Program-made: the position numbers and the translations under genes
Source: Methylococcaceae bacterium
GTDB lineage: Bacteria > Pseudomonadota > Gammaproteobacteria > Methylococcales > Methylomonadaceae
Reading direction: 5' to 3'
NCBI GenBank assembly: GCA_016715325.1
Contig: JADKAL010000005.1
Coordinates: forward strand, 124,001 to 188,000
Length of the DNA stretch: 64,000 nt
Part shown: piece by piece, positions 28,637-38,235 of the stretch
Numbering within the stretch: the stretch's first letter is position 1
Layout: every line of letters starts with the position of its first letter
The notes under the pieces: generated by a model
What the model saw: only the letters and a program-made list of their open reading frames with translations
Told to the model about the DNA's origin: nothing
Database searches by the model: none

Positions 28637-28926
28637 TGCTTCATCTGATTTTTCAAGCTTCGCCGGAGCGTGCCGTTATCGATCGAATGGCTATCGGCGA
28701 TGCAGCGGTGTTTTTGGAAAGCGGCGTTTTGAGCATCCTGCGGCAAGGACGTTTAGCAAACGTATTGGAAGCGAAGCGTGCCGAACTAAGTTTCTATGCC
28801 TTAAAAGAAGATATGGCGATTAGAGGGATTCTTGTTGAAGAAATTGCCGAAAGTATTGTCGTAATCGACTATGCCGATTTGGTGCAATTGACCGTTGAAC
28901 ATCCCTTAATTCAATCATGGACATAA
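28636..28926 (+). CDS. tusB: TusB/DsrH-like sulfur relay protein
   Basis: 96 aa. Seen: MLHLIFQASPERA start, GDAAVFLESGVL and YALKEDMAIRG, as in TusB/DsrH. Known: TusB works in the TusBCD complex handing sulfur to TusE for tRNA 2-thiouridine synthesis; no tusC or tusD is present here. ATG overlaps the gdx stop, and its 3' end overlaps tusE by 10 bp, so the three genes form one operon. Confidence 0.75.
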   Translation: MLHLIFQASPERAVIDRMAIGDAAVFLESGVLSILRQGRLANVLEAKRAELSFYALKEDMAIRGILVEEIAESIVVIDYADLVQLTVEHPLIQSWT

Positions 28927-29249
28927 TTGTCGGTGACCGGAGTTTACCTGCCACCGACCAAGGCTTTTTATTGCATTGGCAGGATTGGGACGGCGACGTC
29001 GCCTTACGCCTCGCCGAAATCGACAACATAATCTTGACCGAACAACATTGGGAAATCATCCGCTTTTTCCGCAACTATTACAGCCAATACAAACACCTGC
29101 CGAATACGCGTGTTTTTATCAAGGCGGTTGCGCTTACCCTGGGCGAAGACAAGGGCAATAGCCGTTATCTGCATCAACTTTTCCCCGAAGGGCCTTTGAA
29201 GTATTCCGCTAAATTGGCGGGTTTACCAAAACCGCCGACCTGCTTGTAG
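28917..29249 (+). CDS. tusE: TusE/DsrC-family sulfur carrier
   Basis: 110 aa. Seen: the family helix block (LTEQHWEIIRFFRNYY, about 41-56), NTRVFIKA, and the conserved C-terminal arm ending PPTCL with a penultimate cysteine. There is no second cysteine about ten residues upstream, so it is TusE-type and not the DsrC of dissimilatory sulfur metabolism. Accepts persulfide and passes it to MnmA for tRNA thiolation. Confidence 0.88.
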   Translation: MDIIVGDRSLPATDQGFLLHWQDWDGDVALRLAEIDNIILTEQHWEIIRFFRNYYSQYKHLPNTRVFIKAVALTLGEDKGNSRYLHQLFPEGPLKYSAKLAGLPKPPTCL

Positions 29250-29760
29250 CGTTATTTTGTCTGTGGGATTGAGCAAAGGCAGGGTCGTCAATGATCCAGA
29301 CAGCATCGAACTCCCGCTTAATTACGATGACGATATTTGGAAAGGAAGAAGCTTTCTACTAAGCCTCCATCATAAATCAAGGCATATCCGGCAGTCTTAA
29401 TGTTTTTACGTCGACTATAGGTTTAATAAATCTGTAGAACCATTCCGCTGTTTTTCCCATTTTCAGCTCGGTTTAAGTTCTGTCGAATCAATTTGTTCCT
29501 CATTTCGGATACAAGATTTTGTAACCCGTCCTCATTACGCCTTCGCGATACGTCCCGTTTTCAATCATCCGTATACGTCAAATGACTGATGAGTTATCTG
29601 ACGGATTGTGCTTATTCCCCGCAAATTTAACAATGGTCTCCAAGCTTTCGATGGTCGTGCCATTGAAAAACTTAAAAAAATGAAAAGAAAAGGAACGGGC
29701 ATTTTTCTTGTTCCAAATCTTAATCCAAAACTTAAAGTTCATTGTTCAGGAGGTTGACGA
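29250..29760. other. Regulatory region upstream of fmdA
   Basis: About 510 bp with no gene. It contains the dyad operator at 29576-29603 shared with the urea operon, and the fmdA ribosome site (CAGGAGGTTGACG) just before 29761. Confidence 0.5.
29576..29603 (+). promoter_or_regulatory. Four-half-site dyad operator, fmdA copy
   Basis: CGTCA-2-TGACT-4-AGTTA-2-TGACG: an outer and an inner inverted pair of GTCA/TGAC half-sites, 157 bp before fmdA. The wider 37-bp block 29575-29611 matches 43001-43037 at 32 of 37 positions, including the trailing ATTGTGC. The regulator is unknown. Confidence 0.65.
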
Positions 29761-30984
29761 ATGAAAACGCTGATTAAGTTAGATCTTGACAAAAAGCCGT
29801 GGGAGCAGGACGGCTTGATCCATAACCGCTGGCATCCCGATTTGCCGATGGTGGCAATGGTAAAGCCCGGCGACGAGTTCCGGGTTGAATGTATGGATTG
29901 GACCGGCGGTCAGATAGGTAATAACGATAGTGCGAATGACGTACGCGATGTCGATTTAACCCAAGTACATTATCTCAGCGGTCCAATCGGTGTCGAGGGC
30001 GCGGAGCCGGGCGATTTGATGGTTGTGGATATTCTGGATGTCGGTACCTTCGATGAATATCAATGGGGGTTTAACGGGTTGTTCGCCAAAGAAAACGGCG
30101 GCGGCTTTTTGACCGACCATTACCCTGAAGCGCGTAAATCCATTTGGGATTTCCACGGGATTTATACGACCTCCAGGCATGTACCCCGAGTTAAATTCGC
30201 CGGTATCATGCATCCGGGTTTGATCGGCTGTCTTCCATCAAGAGAATTGCTGGAAAACTGGAATAAACGTGAAGCCGAACTGATTGCAACCGATCCGGAC
30301 CGCGTTCCTGCGTTAGCGTTACCGCCTAATCCGCAATCTGCAGTAATGGGCAAGCTGACCGGCGATGCCGCCAAGGCTGCCGCCGCCGAAGGAGCGCGAA
30401 CCGTTCCGCCGCGCGATCACGGCGGTAACTGCGACATTAAAAACCTTACCAAAGGATCGAAAGTCTTTTTCCCTGTATATGTTAAGGATGGCGGCCTGTC
30501 GATGGGCGACCTGCATTTTTCCCAAGGCGATGGTGAAATTACCTTTTGCGGCGCGATCGAAATGGCCGGTTATCTCGATATCAAAGTCAGTTTGATAAAA
30601 GACGGCGTCAAAAAATACGGCATTAAAAATCCTATCTTCCAACCCAGTCCGCTTACGCCTTCATACCGGGATTACCTTATTTTCGAAGGTATTTCTGTGG
30701 ATGAGCAAGGCAAACAGCATTATCTCGATGTTCATGTGGCTTATCGTCAAGCCTGTCTCAATGCAATCGAATATCTAAAGAAATTCGGTTACAGCGGCGC
30801 GCAAGCGCTTTCCATTCTGGGTACGGCTCCGGTCGAAGGCCATATCAGCGGTATCGTCGATATTCCCAATGCCTGCGCAACGCTATGGCTACCGACGGAA
30901 ATTTTCGATTTCGATTTAAAACCCAATGAAGGAGGCCCGATCAAGGTAATAACAGGTGATGTCGATACGGCCGTTGCCACATAA
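29761..30984 (+). CDS. fmdA: Formamidase
   Basis: 407 aa, full family length. Seen: MKTLIKLDLDKKPWEQ start, HNRWHPDLPMV, GGQIGNNDSANDV, the SGPIGVEGAEPGDL strand and RDHGGNCDIKNL, all typical of FmdA acetamidase/formamidase. Hydrolyses formamide to formate and ammonia in the cytoplasm; formate can feed C1 metabolism. Strong AGGAGG ribosome site. First gene of fmdA-fmdB-urtABCDE. Confidence 0.95.
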   Translation: MKTLIKLDLDKKPWEQDGLIHNRWHPDLPMVAMVKPGDEFRVECMDWTGGQIGNNDSANDVRDVDLTQVHYLSGPIGVEGAEPGDLMVVDILDVGTFDEYQWGFNGLFAKENGGGFLTDHYPEARKSIWDFHGIYTTSRHVPRVKFAGIMHPGLIGCLPSRELLENWNKREAELIATDPDRVPALALPPNPQSAVMGKLTGDAAKAAAAEGARTVPPRDHGGNCDIKNLTKGSKVFFPVYVKDGGLSMGDLHFSQGDGEITFCGAIEMAGYLDIKVSLIKDGVKKYGIKNPIFQPSPLTPSYRDYLIFEGISVDEQGKQHYLDVHVAYRQACLNAIEYLKKFGYSGAQALSILGTAPVEGHISGIVDIPNACATLWLPTEIFDFDLKPNEGGPIKVITGDVDTAVAT

Positions 30985-31010
30985 TCCTATCGACTTAAGG
31001 AGCGCGGATT

Positions 31011-31376
31011 ATGCCACTTTACGACTATCAATGTGAAACTTGCGGGCCTTTTTCAGCTATGAAAAAGATGACCGAATCCGGTCTTGCTGCCGCTTGCGGA
31101 AACTGCGGCAGCATGAGTGAACGGGTTATTTCGGTACCTTATTTTGCGCTGCTGACCAAAGCCAAACGATCGGCCTACGAACGCAACGAAAAATCCGCGC
31201 ATGAGCCGAAAGCCGTACGTCGATCCAGTTGCGGTTGCTCAGGTGCACATACTTGTCACCCCAAATCTTCTGAAACAACCATAGCTAAGGAGAATAAGAC
31301 TCAGTCAAATCAACAGGCAGGCGGTTTTCAAATGCAAACCAAGAGAACCGCACGTCCCTGGATGTTAGGTCATTAA
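31011..31376 (+). CDS. fmdB: FmdB-type zinc-ribbon protein
   Basis: 121 aa. Seen: MPLYDYQCETCG start with CxxC pairs at about 8-11 and 29-32 forming the FmdB zinc ribbon, then a Cys/His-rich tail (SSCGCSGAHTCHP). Known: FmdB was proposed as a regulator of formamidase in Methylophilus. Lies between fmdA and the transporter genes. Confidence 0.9.
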   Translation: MPLYDYQCETCGPFSAMKKMTESGLAAACGNCGSMSERVISVPYFALLTKAKRSAYERNEKSAHEPKAVRRSSCGCSGAHTCHPKSSETTIAKENKTQSNQQAGGFQMQTKRTARPWMLGH

Positions 31377-31408
31377 ACCATTGATGTTTTTTACTACTGG
31401 AGAAAAAA

Positions 31409-32647
31409 ATGAGTAAGTTAAATCGAAGTCAGCCCTTAAAAAAGCTGTCTTTTCTGGCAACCGCTGTTGCTGTACTCGGCATAACGAGCGCCTATGCGGC
31501 GGATTATCCGACCGCAAAAGTCAATACGACCGGATTAGCGGTAACCGATTCAACGGTGACTGTCGGTATTTTACATTCGGCAACCGGCACGATGGCGATC
31601 AGTGAAACCGGCTCAATCCAAGCTGAAAAGCTCGCTATCGCCCAGATTAATGCGTTAGGTGGCGTACTCGGGAGAAAAATCGAGGTGATTCAGGAAGACG
31701 GTGCCAGCGATTGGCCGACCTTTGCGGAAAAATCCAAGAAATTACTGGAGAACGACAAGGTCGCTGCGGTAATGGGTTGTTGGACGTCCGCATCACGGAA
31801 AGCGGTGCTGCCGGTCTTTGAAAAAGATAACGGTTTATTGTTTTACCCCACTTTCTACGAAGGTTTGGAGCAATCTAAAAACGTTTTCTACACCGGGCAG
31901 GAAGCGACCCAGCAAATCCTTGCCGGTCTCGACTGGATAGCTAAAGAAAAGAAAGCGAAAACTTTTTACTTGATCGGTTCTGATTATATCTGGCCGCGCA
32001 CTTCAATGAAAATTGCCCGTAAGCATATCGAGCAACACTTAAAGGGTACCGTAGTCGGTGAAGAATATGTCGCGCTTGGCGATACGCAATTCGGTTCGGT
32101 AATTAACAAGATTAAACTGAAAAAGCCTGACGTCATCTACGCAGCGGTTGTCGGCGGCAGTAACGTCGCTTGGTTTAAACAGTTGAATGCAGCGGGACTA
32201 GACGCTAAAAAGCAAACCATGCTGACGATTTCGGTAACGGAAGATGAAGTGCTGGGTATCGGGGGCGAAAACCTCGAAGGTTTCTATTCCGCAATGAAAT
32301 ATTTCCAAAGCTTGAAAAACCCTAACAACGAGGCCTTTGTTGCCGAGTTCAAAAAAGCCTACGGCGAAGCGTCTGTCATCGGCGACGTCACGCAAGCGGC
32401 TTATCTGGGTCCGTGGTTATGGAAAGCCGGTGTCGAGAAGGCCGGCAGTTTCGATGTCGATAAAGTGGCTGCGGCATTGCCGGGCTACGAATTTACCGCT
32501 GCTCCCGAAGGTTATGTCAAAGTCGATCAAAACCATCACTTATGGAGCAAGCTACGTATCGGACAATGGCGTAAAGACGGTCAAGCCGATGTGGTTTACG
32601 AATCGGAACTGATAGCGCCGGATCCATTCCCTAAAGGTTATCAATAA
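31409..32647 (+). CDS. urtA: Amide/urea ABC transporter, substrate-binding protein
   Basis: 412 aa. Seen: signal peptide (FLATAVAVLGITSAYA), then the UrtA/FmdD pattern: VGILHSATGTMAISE, CWTSASRKAVLPVFE, LLFYPTFYEGLEQSKN and GSDYIWPRT. Binds urea or short-chain amides in the periplasm. Position after fmdAB suggests formamide/acetamide as main ligands, as for the Methylophilus amide-urea porter. It differs at several pocket-near positions from the second copy at 44416 (PTFYEGLEQ against PVQYEGEES). Confidence 0.92.
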   Translation: MSKLNRSQPLKKLSFLATAVAVLGITSAYAADYPTAKVNTTGLAVTDSTVTVGILHSATGTMAISETGSIQAEKLAIAQINALGGVLGRKIEVIQEDGASDWPTFAEKSKKLLENDKVAAVMGCWTSASRKAVLPVFEKDNGLLFYPTFYEGLEQSKNVFYTGQEATQQILAGLDWIAKEKKAKTFYLIGSDYIWPRTSMKIARKHIEQHLKGTVVGEEYVALGDTQFGSVINKIKLKKPDVIYAAVVGGSNVAWFKQLNAAGLDAKKQTMLTISVTEDEVLGIGGENLEGFYSAMKYFQSLKNPNNEAFVAEFKKAYGEASVIGDVTQAAYLGPWLWKAGVEKAGSFDVDKVAAALPGYEFTAAPEGYVKVDQNHHLWSKLRIGQWRKDGQADVVYESELIAPDPFPKGYQ

Positions 32648-32749
32648 GGTTTGAAGTTTGTGTAACGGCAACCGATTCTAAGTTGCCGTTACCTCGTTGA
32701 TGTCAAAGTGATTTTAAGTTAGTAAGCAATAGTCAAATGGAGACCGGTC

Positions 32750-33667
32750 ATGTTTGGATATACGATGACAGAAATAGGAAGTATTGTCGTAATGCAGGGA
32801 TTTGCCGGATTAAGCCTTTTCAGTGTGTTATTGCTGATGGCGCTGGGATTGGCCATTATTTTCGGACAAATGGGCGTTATTAATATGGCGCACGGTGAGT
32901 TTATGACCGTAGGCGCTTACACAACCGTCTTCATGTCGAAGGTAGCCGTGCAATACGGATGGGTAGGTTCCTATTTCATGTTCGCCATTATTACGGCATT
33001 TATTCTGGCCTTTTTCCTCGGCTATTTAGTCGAATATTTGATGATCCGGCATTTATATAAAAGGCCGTTAGATACCCTGCTGGCAACCTGGGGCTTAAGC
33101 TTAGTGATGCAGCAGATTTTTCGTTCGACCTTCGGGGCTAAAGAAGTGAGCGCCGATTTACCGGAATGGTTATTAGGTTCGTTCAAACCAACGCCGGATA
33201 TCGATATTCCCATTAACGGGGTATTAGTCATGGGCTTATCGTTGATCGTGACGGTGAGCGTGTATTTATATTTGTATCGTTCCAGAGGCGGATTAAGGAT
33301 ACGGGCAACGATGCAGAACAGGATTATGGCGGGTGCGGTCGGGATTAATACAAAAAAAGTGGATAGATTCACTTTTGCTTTAGGTTGCGGTATTGCCGGA
33401 GTGGCAGGAGCAGCCTTTACTACCATCGCATCGACAGGTCCGACGACAGGCTCCCTTTATATTGTCGATAGTTTTATGGTCGTTGTGTTCGGCGGTGCCG
33501 CCAGTTTATTCGGCACGATTGCTTCGGCATTCGGTATTGCGCAAGCCCAATCGATCCTCCAGTTTTTTATGACCAGCTCGATGGGCAAGGTATCTACCCT
33601 AATGGTCATTGTGGTTATATTGATGATGCGTCCAGAAGGCTTGTTTGCATCGAAAGTAAGAAAATAG
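32750..33667 (+). CDS. urtB: Amide/urea ABC transporter permease UrtB-type
   Basis: 305 aa, all membrane. Seen: GLAIIFGQMGVINMAHGEFM, RPLDTLLATWGLSL, MVVVFGGAASLFG and the terminal RPEGLFASKVRK. Lacks the roughly 230-residue periplasmic N-terminal extension carried by the paralogue at 46075. Pairs with the UrtC-type permease encoded 9 bp later. Confidence 0.92.
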   Translation: MFGYTMTEIGSIVVMQGFAGLSLFSVLLLMALGLAIIFGQMGVINMAHGEFMTVGAYTTVFMSKVAVQYGWVGSYFMFAIITAFILAFFLGYLVEYLMIRHLYKRPLDTLLATWGLSLVMQQIFRSTFGAKEVSADLPEWLLGSFKPTPDIDIPINGVLVMGLSLIVTVSVYLYLYRSRGGLRIRATMQNRIMAGAVGINTKKVDRFTFALGCGIAGVAGAAFTTIASTGPTTGSLYIVDSFMVVVFGGAASLFGTIASAFGIAQAQSILQFFMTSSMGKVSTLMVIVVILMMRPEGLFASKVRK

Positions 33668-33676
33668 GAGCAAGTT

Positions 33677-34822
33677 ATGCACGTAATATCGGAAAAATTA
33701 CTGGGTGGCAAACAAGGCGCTGTTAACTTGTTGATTTTGGCGTTACTCTTATTTGTTATCTTTCCCTTGTGGCTGGATTTGTTCCGGCTGAACCTGTTAG
33801 GCAAATATGTAACATACGCCTATGTCGCAGTCGGTTTGGTCCTATTGTGGGGGAATGGCGGGATTTTAAGCTTAGGACAAGGCATCTTTTTCGGACTCGG
33901 CGGCTATTGCATGGCGATGTTTCTGAAACTGGAAGCCTCCGATCCGGTCAGCACCAAAATCCAGACCACACCCGGCATTCCGGATTTTATGGATTGGAAT
34001 CAAATTACGGAAATACCGTTTTTTTGGGAACCCTTCAAAAGCTTACCTTTAACGCTACTGTTGATATTGCTCGTGCCGACTTTCTTGGCCTTGATTATCG
34101 GTTTCGCCATGTTTAAAAGAAGGGTAGGGGGCGTTTATTTCTCCATTATTACGCAAGCGATTGCGCTTATTTTGAGTATCCTGATTGTCGGTCAGCAGGG
34201 TTATACCGGCGGCGTTAACGGAATTACAGACCTGAGAACCTTACTCGGCTGGGACATTCGTACGGACGGCGCAAAATACTTACTTTATTATATCAATGCC
34301 GGATTATTGATACTTTGCATCCTTCTTTCCCGGTATATCTTAACTTCCAAATTCGGCATGTTGCTGTTGGCGATGCGGGATAAGGAAGAGCGCGTTCGTT
34401 TTTCCGGCTACGACGTGTCTAATTTCAAGATCTTCATATTTTGCATTGCCGCCATGATTTCCGCCGTCGGCGGTGCGATGTTTACTTTACAAGTCGGCTT
34501 CATGTCGCCGAGTTTCGTCGGCATCGTTCCTTCAATCGAAATGGTCATTTTTGCTGCAGTCGGCGGCCGTATGTCGCTGATCGGCGCAGTCTACGGTACA
34601 TTATTGGTTAATTTCGGCAAAACCATGTTCTCGGAAACTTATCCCGAATTGTGGCTATTCTTGATGGGCGGCTTATTTATAGCTGTCGTTATGTTCTTCC
34701 CTGACGGCTTGGCGGGTGTTTACGACAAATACGCCACACGGTTCAACCTAGCGGGGCGTATTGCCAAAGTGATCCAGAAAATCAGCAAAAAAGCTTTGAA
34801 GACAGTGGGAGAAGAAGCATGA
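33677..34822 (+). CDS. urtC: Amide/urea ABC transporter permease UrtC-type
   Basis: 381 aa. Seen: about ten transmembrane helices, LWGNGGILSLGQGIFFGLGG near residue 55, the large loop with VYFSIITQAIALIL, and the C-terminal YPELWLFLMGGLFIAVVMFFPDGLAG. Its last codons overlap the urtD start by 4 bp. This intact copy is the yardstick for the interrupted urtC at 47721. Confidence 0.92.
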   Translation: MHVISEKLLGGKQGAVNLLILALLLFVIFPLWLDLFRLNLLGKYVTYAYVAVGLVLLWGNGGILSLGQGIFFGLGGYCMAMFLKLEASDPVSTKIQTTPGIPDFMDWNQITEIPFFWEPFKSLPLTLLLILLVPTFLALIIGFAMFKRRVGGVYFSIITQAIALILSILIVGQQGYTGGVNGITDLRTLLGWDIRTDGAKYLLYYINAGLLILCILLSRYILTSKFGMLLLAMRDKEERVRFSGYDVSNFKIFIFCIAAMISAVGGAMFTLQVGFMSPSFVGIVPSIEMVIFAAVGGRMSLIGAVYGTLLVNFGKTMFSETYPELWLFLMGGLFIAVVMFFPDGLAGVYDKYATRFNLAGRIAKVIQKISKKALKTVGEEA

Positions 34823-35562
34823 GCAATACCGATTATCTTTTGGCGATTGAAGATTTAACGGTTTCCTTCGACGGCTTTAAAGCGGTCGATGCCTTGTCCA
34901 TGTACATCGATAACAATGAGTTACGTGTTGTTATCGGCCCAAACGGTGCGGGTAAAACGACCGTATTAGATTTAATTTGCGGAAAAACCAAATCGACATC
35001 CGGCTCGATTAAGTTCAAGAATAAGGAACTTACCAAATTAGCCGAACATGAAATCGTTCGTGCGGGCGTGGGCCGCAAATTTCAAACACCGTCCATCTAT
35101 GAAAACCTATCCGTGTACCAAAACCTGGAAGTATCTTATCCCGTCGGCCGTTCGGTGTGGGGTAGTTTAACGTTCAAACGTACACCGGAGCTAGCGGAAC
35201 GCGTCAACCGAATTGCTGCCGAAGTTTTACTAACCGACCAGCTCCAAATGGAAGCCGCATTGCTCAGCCACGGCCAGAAACAATGGCTGGAGATCGGGAT
35301 GTTACTGATGCAAGACCCCGAACTGTTAATGCTGGACGAACCGGTTGCCGGTATGAGCGCTAAAGAACGCGACCAAACCGCAGAATTACTGAACAGGATC
35401 AGCCAAAACCGTTCGGTATTGGTGATCGAGCATGACATGGAATTTGTGAAAAAGATCGCGCATAAAGTTACGGTGTTACATCAAGGCAAAATTCTGGCCG
35501 AGGGTTCAATGGACAAAATTCAGCTTGATGAAAAAGTTATCGAAGTCTATTTAGGCCATTAA
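34819..35562 (+). CDS. urtD: Amide/urea ABC transporter ATPase UrtD
   Basis: 247 aa. Seen: Walker A GPNGAGKTT (about 41-49), signature LSHGQKQWLEIGMLL with the family-specific 'HGQKQ', Walker B LLMLDEPVAGM and switch His in VIEHDMEFV. Cytoplasmic ATPase that pairs with UrtE to power uptake. Confidence 0.94.
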   Translation: MSNTDYLLAIEDLTVSFDGFKAVDALSMYIDNNELRVVIGPNGAGKTTVLDLICGKTKSTSGSIKFKNKELTKLAEHEIVRAGVGRKFQTPSIYENLSVYQNLEVSYPVGRSVWGSLTFKRTPELAERVNRIAAEVLLTDQLQMEAALLSHGQKQWLEIGMLLMQDPELLMLDEPVAGMSAKERDQTAELLNRISQNRSVLVIEHDMEFVKKIAHKVTVLHQGKILAEGSMDKIQLDEKVIEVYLGH

Positions 35563-35609
35563 TATCGACGAGTTATCGCCGGGGAAACGATCCCGCATAA
35601 AGGAGAACA

Positions 35610-36305
35610 ATGAACATGTTTGAAGTTACCGATTTACAAGTCAGTTACGGACAAAGCCAGGTTATTCACGGCGTTAGTTTTAAAGCGGAAAAAAACGAGA
35701 CGGTTGCCATTATGGGACGTAACGGCATGGGTAAAACCACGTTATTCAAATCGCTGATGGGTATCTTGCCGAGCAAGGCTGCCAAAGCCGAAGTAGACGG
35801 CGAAAACCTTAATGGGGCGGAAACCTACCAACGCGTCGCCAAGGGTTTGGCTTATGTACCGCAAGGGCGGATGATTTTCCCGACCATGACCGTGCAGGAA
35901 AATATCGAAACCGGCTTGCAAAACACCAAGTCGAATATCATTCCCAGCGATATCTTTGCCTTGTTTCCCGTTTTGTACGATATGCGCAAACGTAAAGGCG
36001 GCAATCTGTCCGGCGGCCAGCAGCAGCAATTGGCGATTGCCCGGGCGTTGGTCACCAATCCGAAAGTCTTGTTACTTGACGAACCGACCGAAGGCATCCA
36101 GCCGTCCATCATCAAAGATATTGCCAAGGTATTGAACGAAATCCGCAAAATGCGGGAAATTACTATTATCGTCTCCGAGCAGGTATTGAGTTTTACGATG
36201 GATATCGCCGACCGCATTATCGTCATCGACAAAGGCAATTTTATCCACGAAGATAAACGCGATGCCGTCGATGCGGAAAAGATTAAGGGGTATTTATCGG
36301 TTTAA
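35610..36305 (+). CDS. urtE: Amide/urea ABC transporter ATPase UrtE
   Basis: 231 aa, ATG at 35610 after AAAGGAGAACA. Seen: Walker A GRNGMGKTT, signature LSGGQQQQLAIARAL, Walker B LLLDEPTEGIQPS, switch region VSEQVLSF. The final 75 codons and about 100 bp downstream are duplicated at 38001-38330 on the far side of the HD-GYP gene. Confidence 0.94.
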   Translation: MNMFEVTDLQVSYGQSQVIHGVSFKAEKNETVAIMGRNGMGKTTLFKSLMGILPSKAAKAEVDGENLNGAETYQRVAKGLAYVPQGRMIFPTMTVQENIETGLQNTKSNIIPSDIFALFPVLYDMRKRKGGNLSGGQQQQLAIARALVTNPKVLLLDEPTEGIQPSIIKDIAKVLNEIRKMREITIIVSEQVLSFTMDIADRIIVIDKGNFIHEDKRDAVDAEKIKGYLSV

Positions 36306-36335
36306 TATCGATTTTGGTCGTCACAGCAAAGCGTG

Positions 36336-36375
36336 TTGCGCCGTGTGAAATTTTAAGATTCGGCGCAATGCTTTT
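36336..36375 (+). terminator. Probable terminator of fmdA-urtE operon
   Basis: TTGCGCCG and CGGCGCAA form an 8-bp GC-rich stem with a 17-nt loop, followed by TGCTTTTT, 30 bp after the urtE stop. The downstream duplicate retains only half of the stem. Confidence 0.6.
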
Positions 36376-36494
36376 TAGTTATTGCGCCTTACGGCCTTAA
36401 GCGCGGTCAAACGTCAATACAAGTGGTAGCACGAAACCTGTCCTATGAAAATATAGGAGGGTTTACCTGTTGACATCAGCACATCGTGACTCAA

Positions 36495-37841
36495 TCAGCC
36501 AGGGAAAAGCTCTGGGTTATTTTTAATAATGTTTTTAAGGCTTGCAAAACAATTTGCATCAATTGCTGTTCCTACGCTCTCTTCCATAATGACCAAAGTT
36601 TTATCCACAGGGATAGCGCCACGATAAGGGCGTTCTGCAGTAATGGCATCAAAAATATCGGCGGTAGTAATAATCCGAGTTTCCAAGACAATATCAGTTG
36701 CTGTTAATCCACGAGGATAACCGCCGCCATCAAGGCGTTCATGGTGCGCAGCCGATACACGTGCTAGCTCATCAAAACTACTAATGCGCCCTAAAATGGA
36801 TTCCGTAAATTGGGCATGGCGTTTAACTGCCGCCCACTCGATCTCATCTAGTTTCCCCGGTTTGTCGAGAATACTGTTACTTACACCGAGTTTGCCAACA
36901 TCGTGCAACAAAGCGCCACGTTTAAGCCAGCGTCTTCGTGCTTCCGGGATTTCCATCGACTCAGCCAGCAAGGAAGTGTACAGGCCAACCCTGGCGCTAT
37001 GCCCTGCGGTATACGGGCTTTTTGCATCTACCACTTTACCGAAGGCTTCAGCAATATCGTCAAAATAATCCTCGTCCAATTGGACTTTATGATCTCCTGG
37101 TTCAAGGGCAAATATACGGGGTTCGACCTCGGCTGAATTCAATATCGACCAAAAATCGGGTGATTGTGAAACTTCGGTAAAAGTCTCTACTAACTCAGGG
37201 TCAAACCAAGACCCACTTCGGTTTCTAGCTTCTGCTATCGCTGCCAATTGACCGTTTGTATTGTTTACCACATCTATCACCTGAGCCAATAGTGCAATCC
37301 GCGAGTAAAGTGGTATGCTCGAACCTTGTAATCCTTCGGGGCGACCTTGACCATTCCAGTGTTCATCCAAACAATGAATGCCTTGCGCTACACCCTCGGA
37401 AAACCGTAACTGTCGGGCGATATCCGCCCCCCGTGTACATCGGGTTTGAATAAGTTCTTGAGCAATTTCCTCGCCATTTTGCAATATAGTTCCCAAGGCT
37501 TTAAGGCGATCTAACAAGCCGGAGTTGGGTCCAGTGTGGCGTAAAATAAAACGCAAAACTTGCGGCAAACTTCCATCCACCCACTTAAAGTCACGCTTAA
37601 AACTTAAGTCATCAGTCAGATAAAGTTCGCATATACGTGACGCATTGCTACTACAACCCAAGTCTTTGAGCAATAGCGTGTAATACAACTCCCACAATTG
37701 AGCCGAGGACATCCCGATTTTTTCGCCAATATGCATGCCAATCCAACAACAACGGACGCAATGACCTTCAGGTTGTCCTTCGGTTATGTCGAGGGCATGG
37801 CTTAATGCGCCGATGAGTTCGGATAGTTTTAATTCTGGCAT
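36495..37841 (-). CDS. Tandem HD-GYP phosphohydrolase
   Basis: 448 aa. Seen: C-terminal HD-GYP domain with HSARVG, LLHDVGKLG, HAQFTE and AAHHERLDGGGYP, all metal and substrate residues present, so cyclic-di-GMP hydrolysis is expected. The N-terminal half repeats the layout in weakened form (HCVRCCWIG, LLKDLGCSS, HWNGQGRP), a degenerate HD domain. No sensor or transmembrane segment. The gene lies opposite to its neighbours, between urtE and a duplicated urtE fragment. Confidence 0.88.
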   Translation of the reverse strand: MPELKLSELIGALSHALDITEGQPEGHCVRCCWIGMHIGEKIGMSSAQLWELYYTLLLKDLGCSSNASRICELYLTDDLSFKRDFKWVDGSLPQVLRFILRHTGPNSGLLDRLKALGTILQNGEEIAQELIQTRCTRGADIARQLRFSEGVAQGIHCLDEHWNGQGRPEGLQGSSIPLYSRIALLAQVIDVVNNTNGQLAAIAEARNRSGSWFDPELVETFTEVSQSPDFWSILNSAEVEPRIFALEPGDHKVQLDEDYFDDIAEAFGKVVDAKSPYTAGHSARVGLYTSLLAESMEIPEARRRWLKRGALLHDVGKLGVSNSILDKPGKLDEIEWAAVKRHAQFTESILGRISSFDELARVSAAHHERLDGGGYPRGLTATDIVLETRIITTADIFDAITAERPYRGAIPVDKTLVIMEESVGTAIDANCFASLKNIIKNNPELFPG

Positions 37842-38000
37842 CAGATGTTTTAATTAATCTCTACTAAAAAATTGACTTAAAGTGTAGTCCCTATCGTTCT
37901 CAACTCATAATACCCAAACGAATTTATGATACAAATATCGTCAATATTCAGCGCTAACGATGTGCCTCGTTCATCGGCGTTTCCTATAAATGCAACTTAT

Positions 38001-38235
38001 GGACTTAGACGAACCGACCGAAGGCATTCAAACATCCATCATTAAAGATATTGCCAAGGTATTGAACGAAATATGCAAAATGCGGGAGATTACCATAATC
38101 GTCTCCGAACAGGTGTTGAGTTTTACGATGGACATCGCCGACCGCATCATCGTCATCGATAAAGGCAGTTTTATCCACGAAGACAAACGCGATGCCGTTG
38201 ATGCCGAAAAGATTAAGGGGTATTTGTCGGTTTAA
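38001..38235 (+). pseudogene. Duplicated 3' fragment of urtE
   Basis: Begins at the Walker B region (LDEPTEGIQTS) and runs in frame to the same stop as urtE at 36305 (IKGYLSV). About 20 of 225 bases differ, roughly 90% identity, mostly at third positions, and similarity continues about 100 bp past the stop. No Walker A or signature motif, so it cannot be a working ATPase. A remnant of duplication, old enough to have diverged while keeping the frame. Confidence 0.85.

Noticed and set aside
29652..29666. Sigma-54-like sequence TGGTCGTGCCATTGA upstream of fmdA
   Set aside because: The essential GC at -12 reads GA, and the urea operon has no comparable element at matching spacing.
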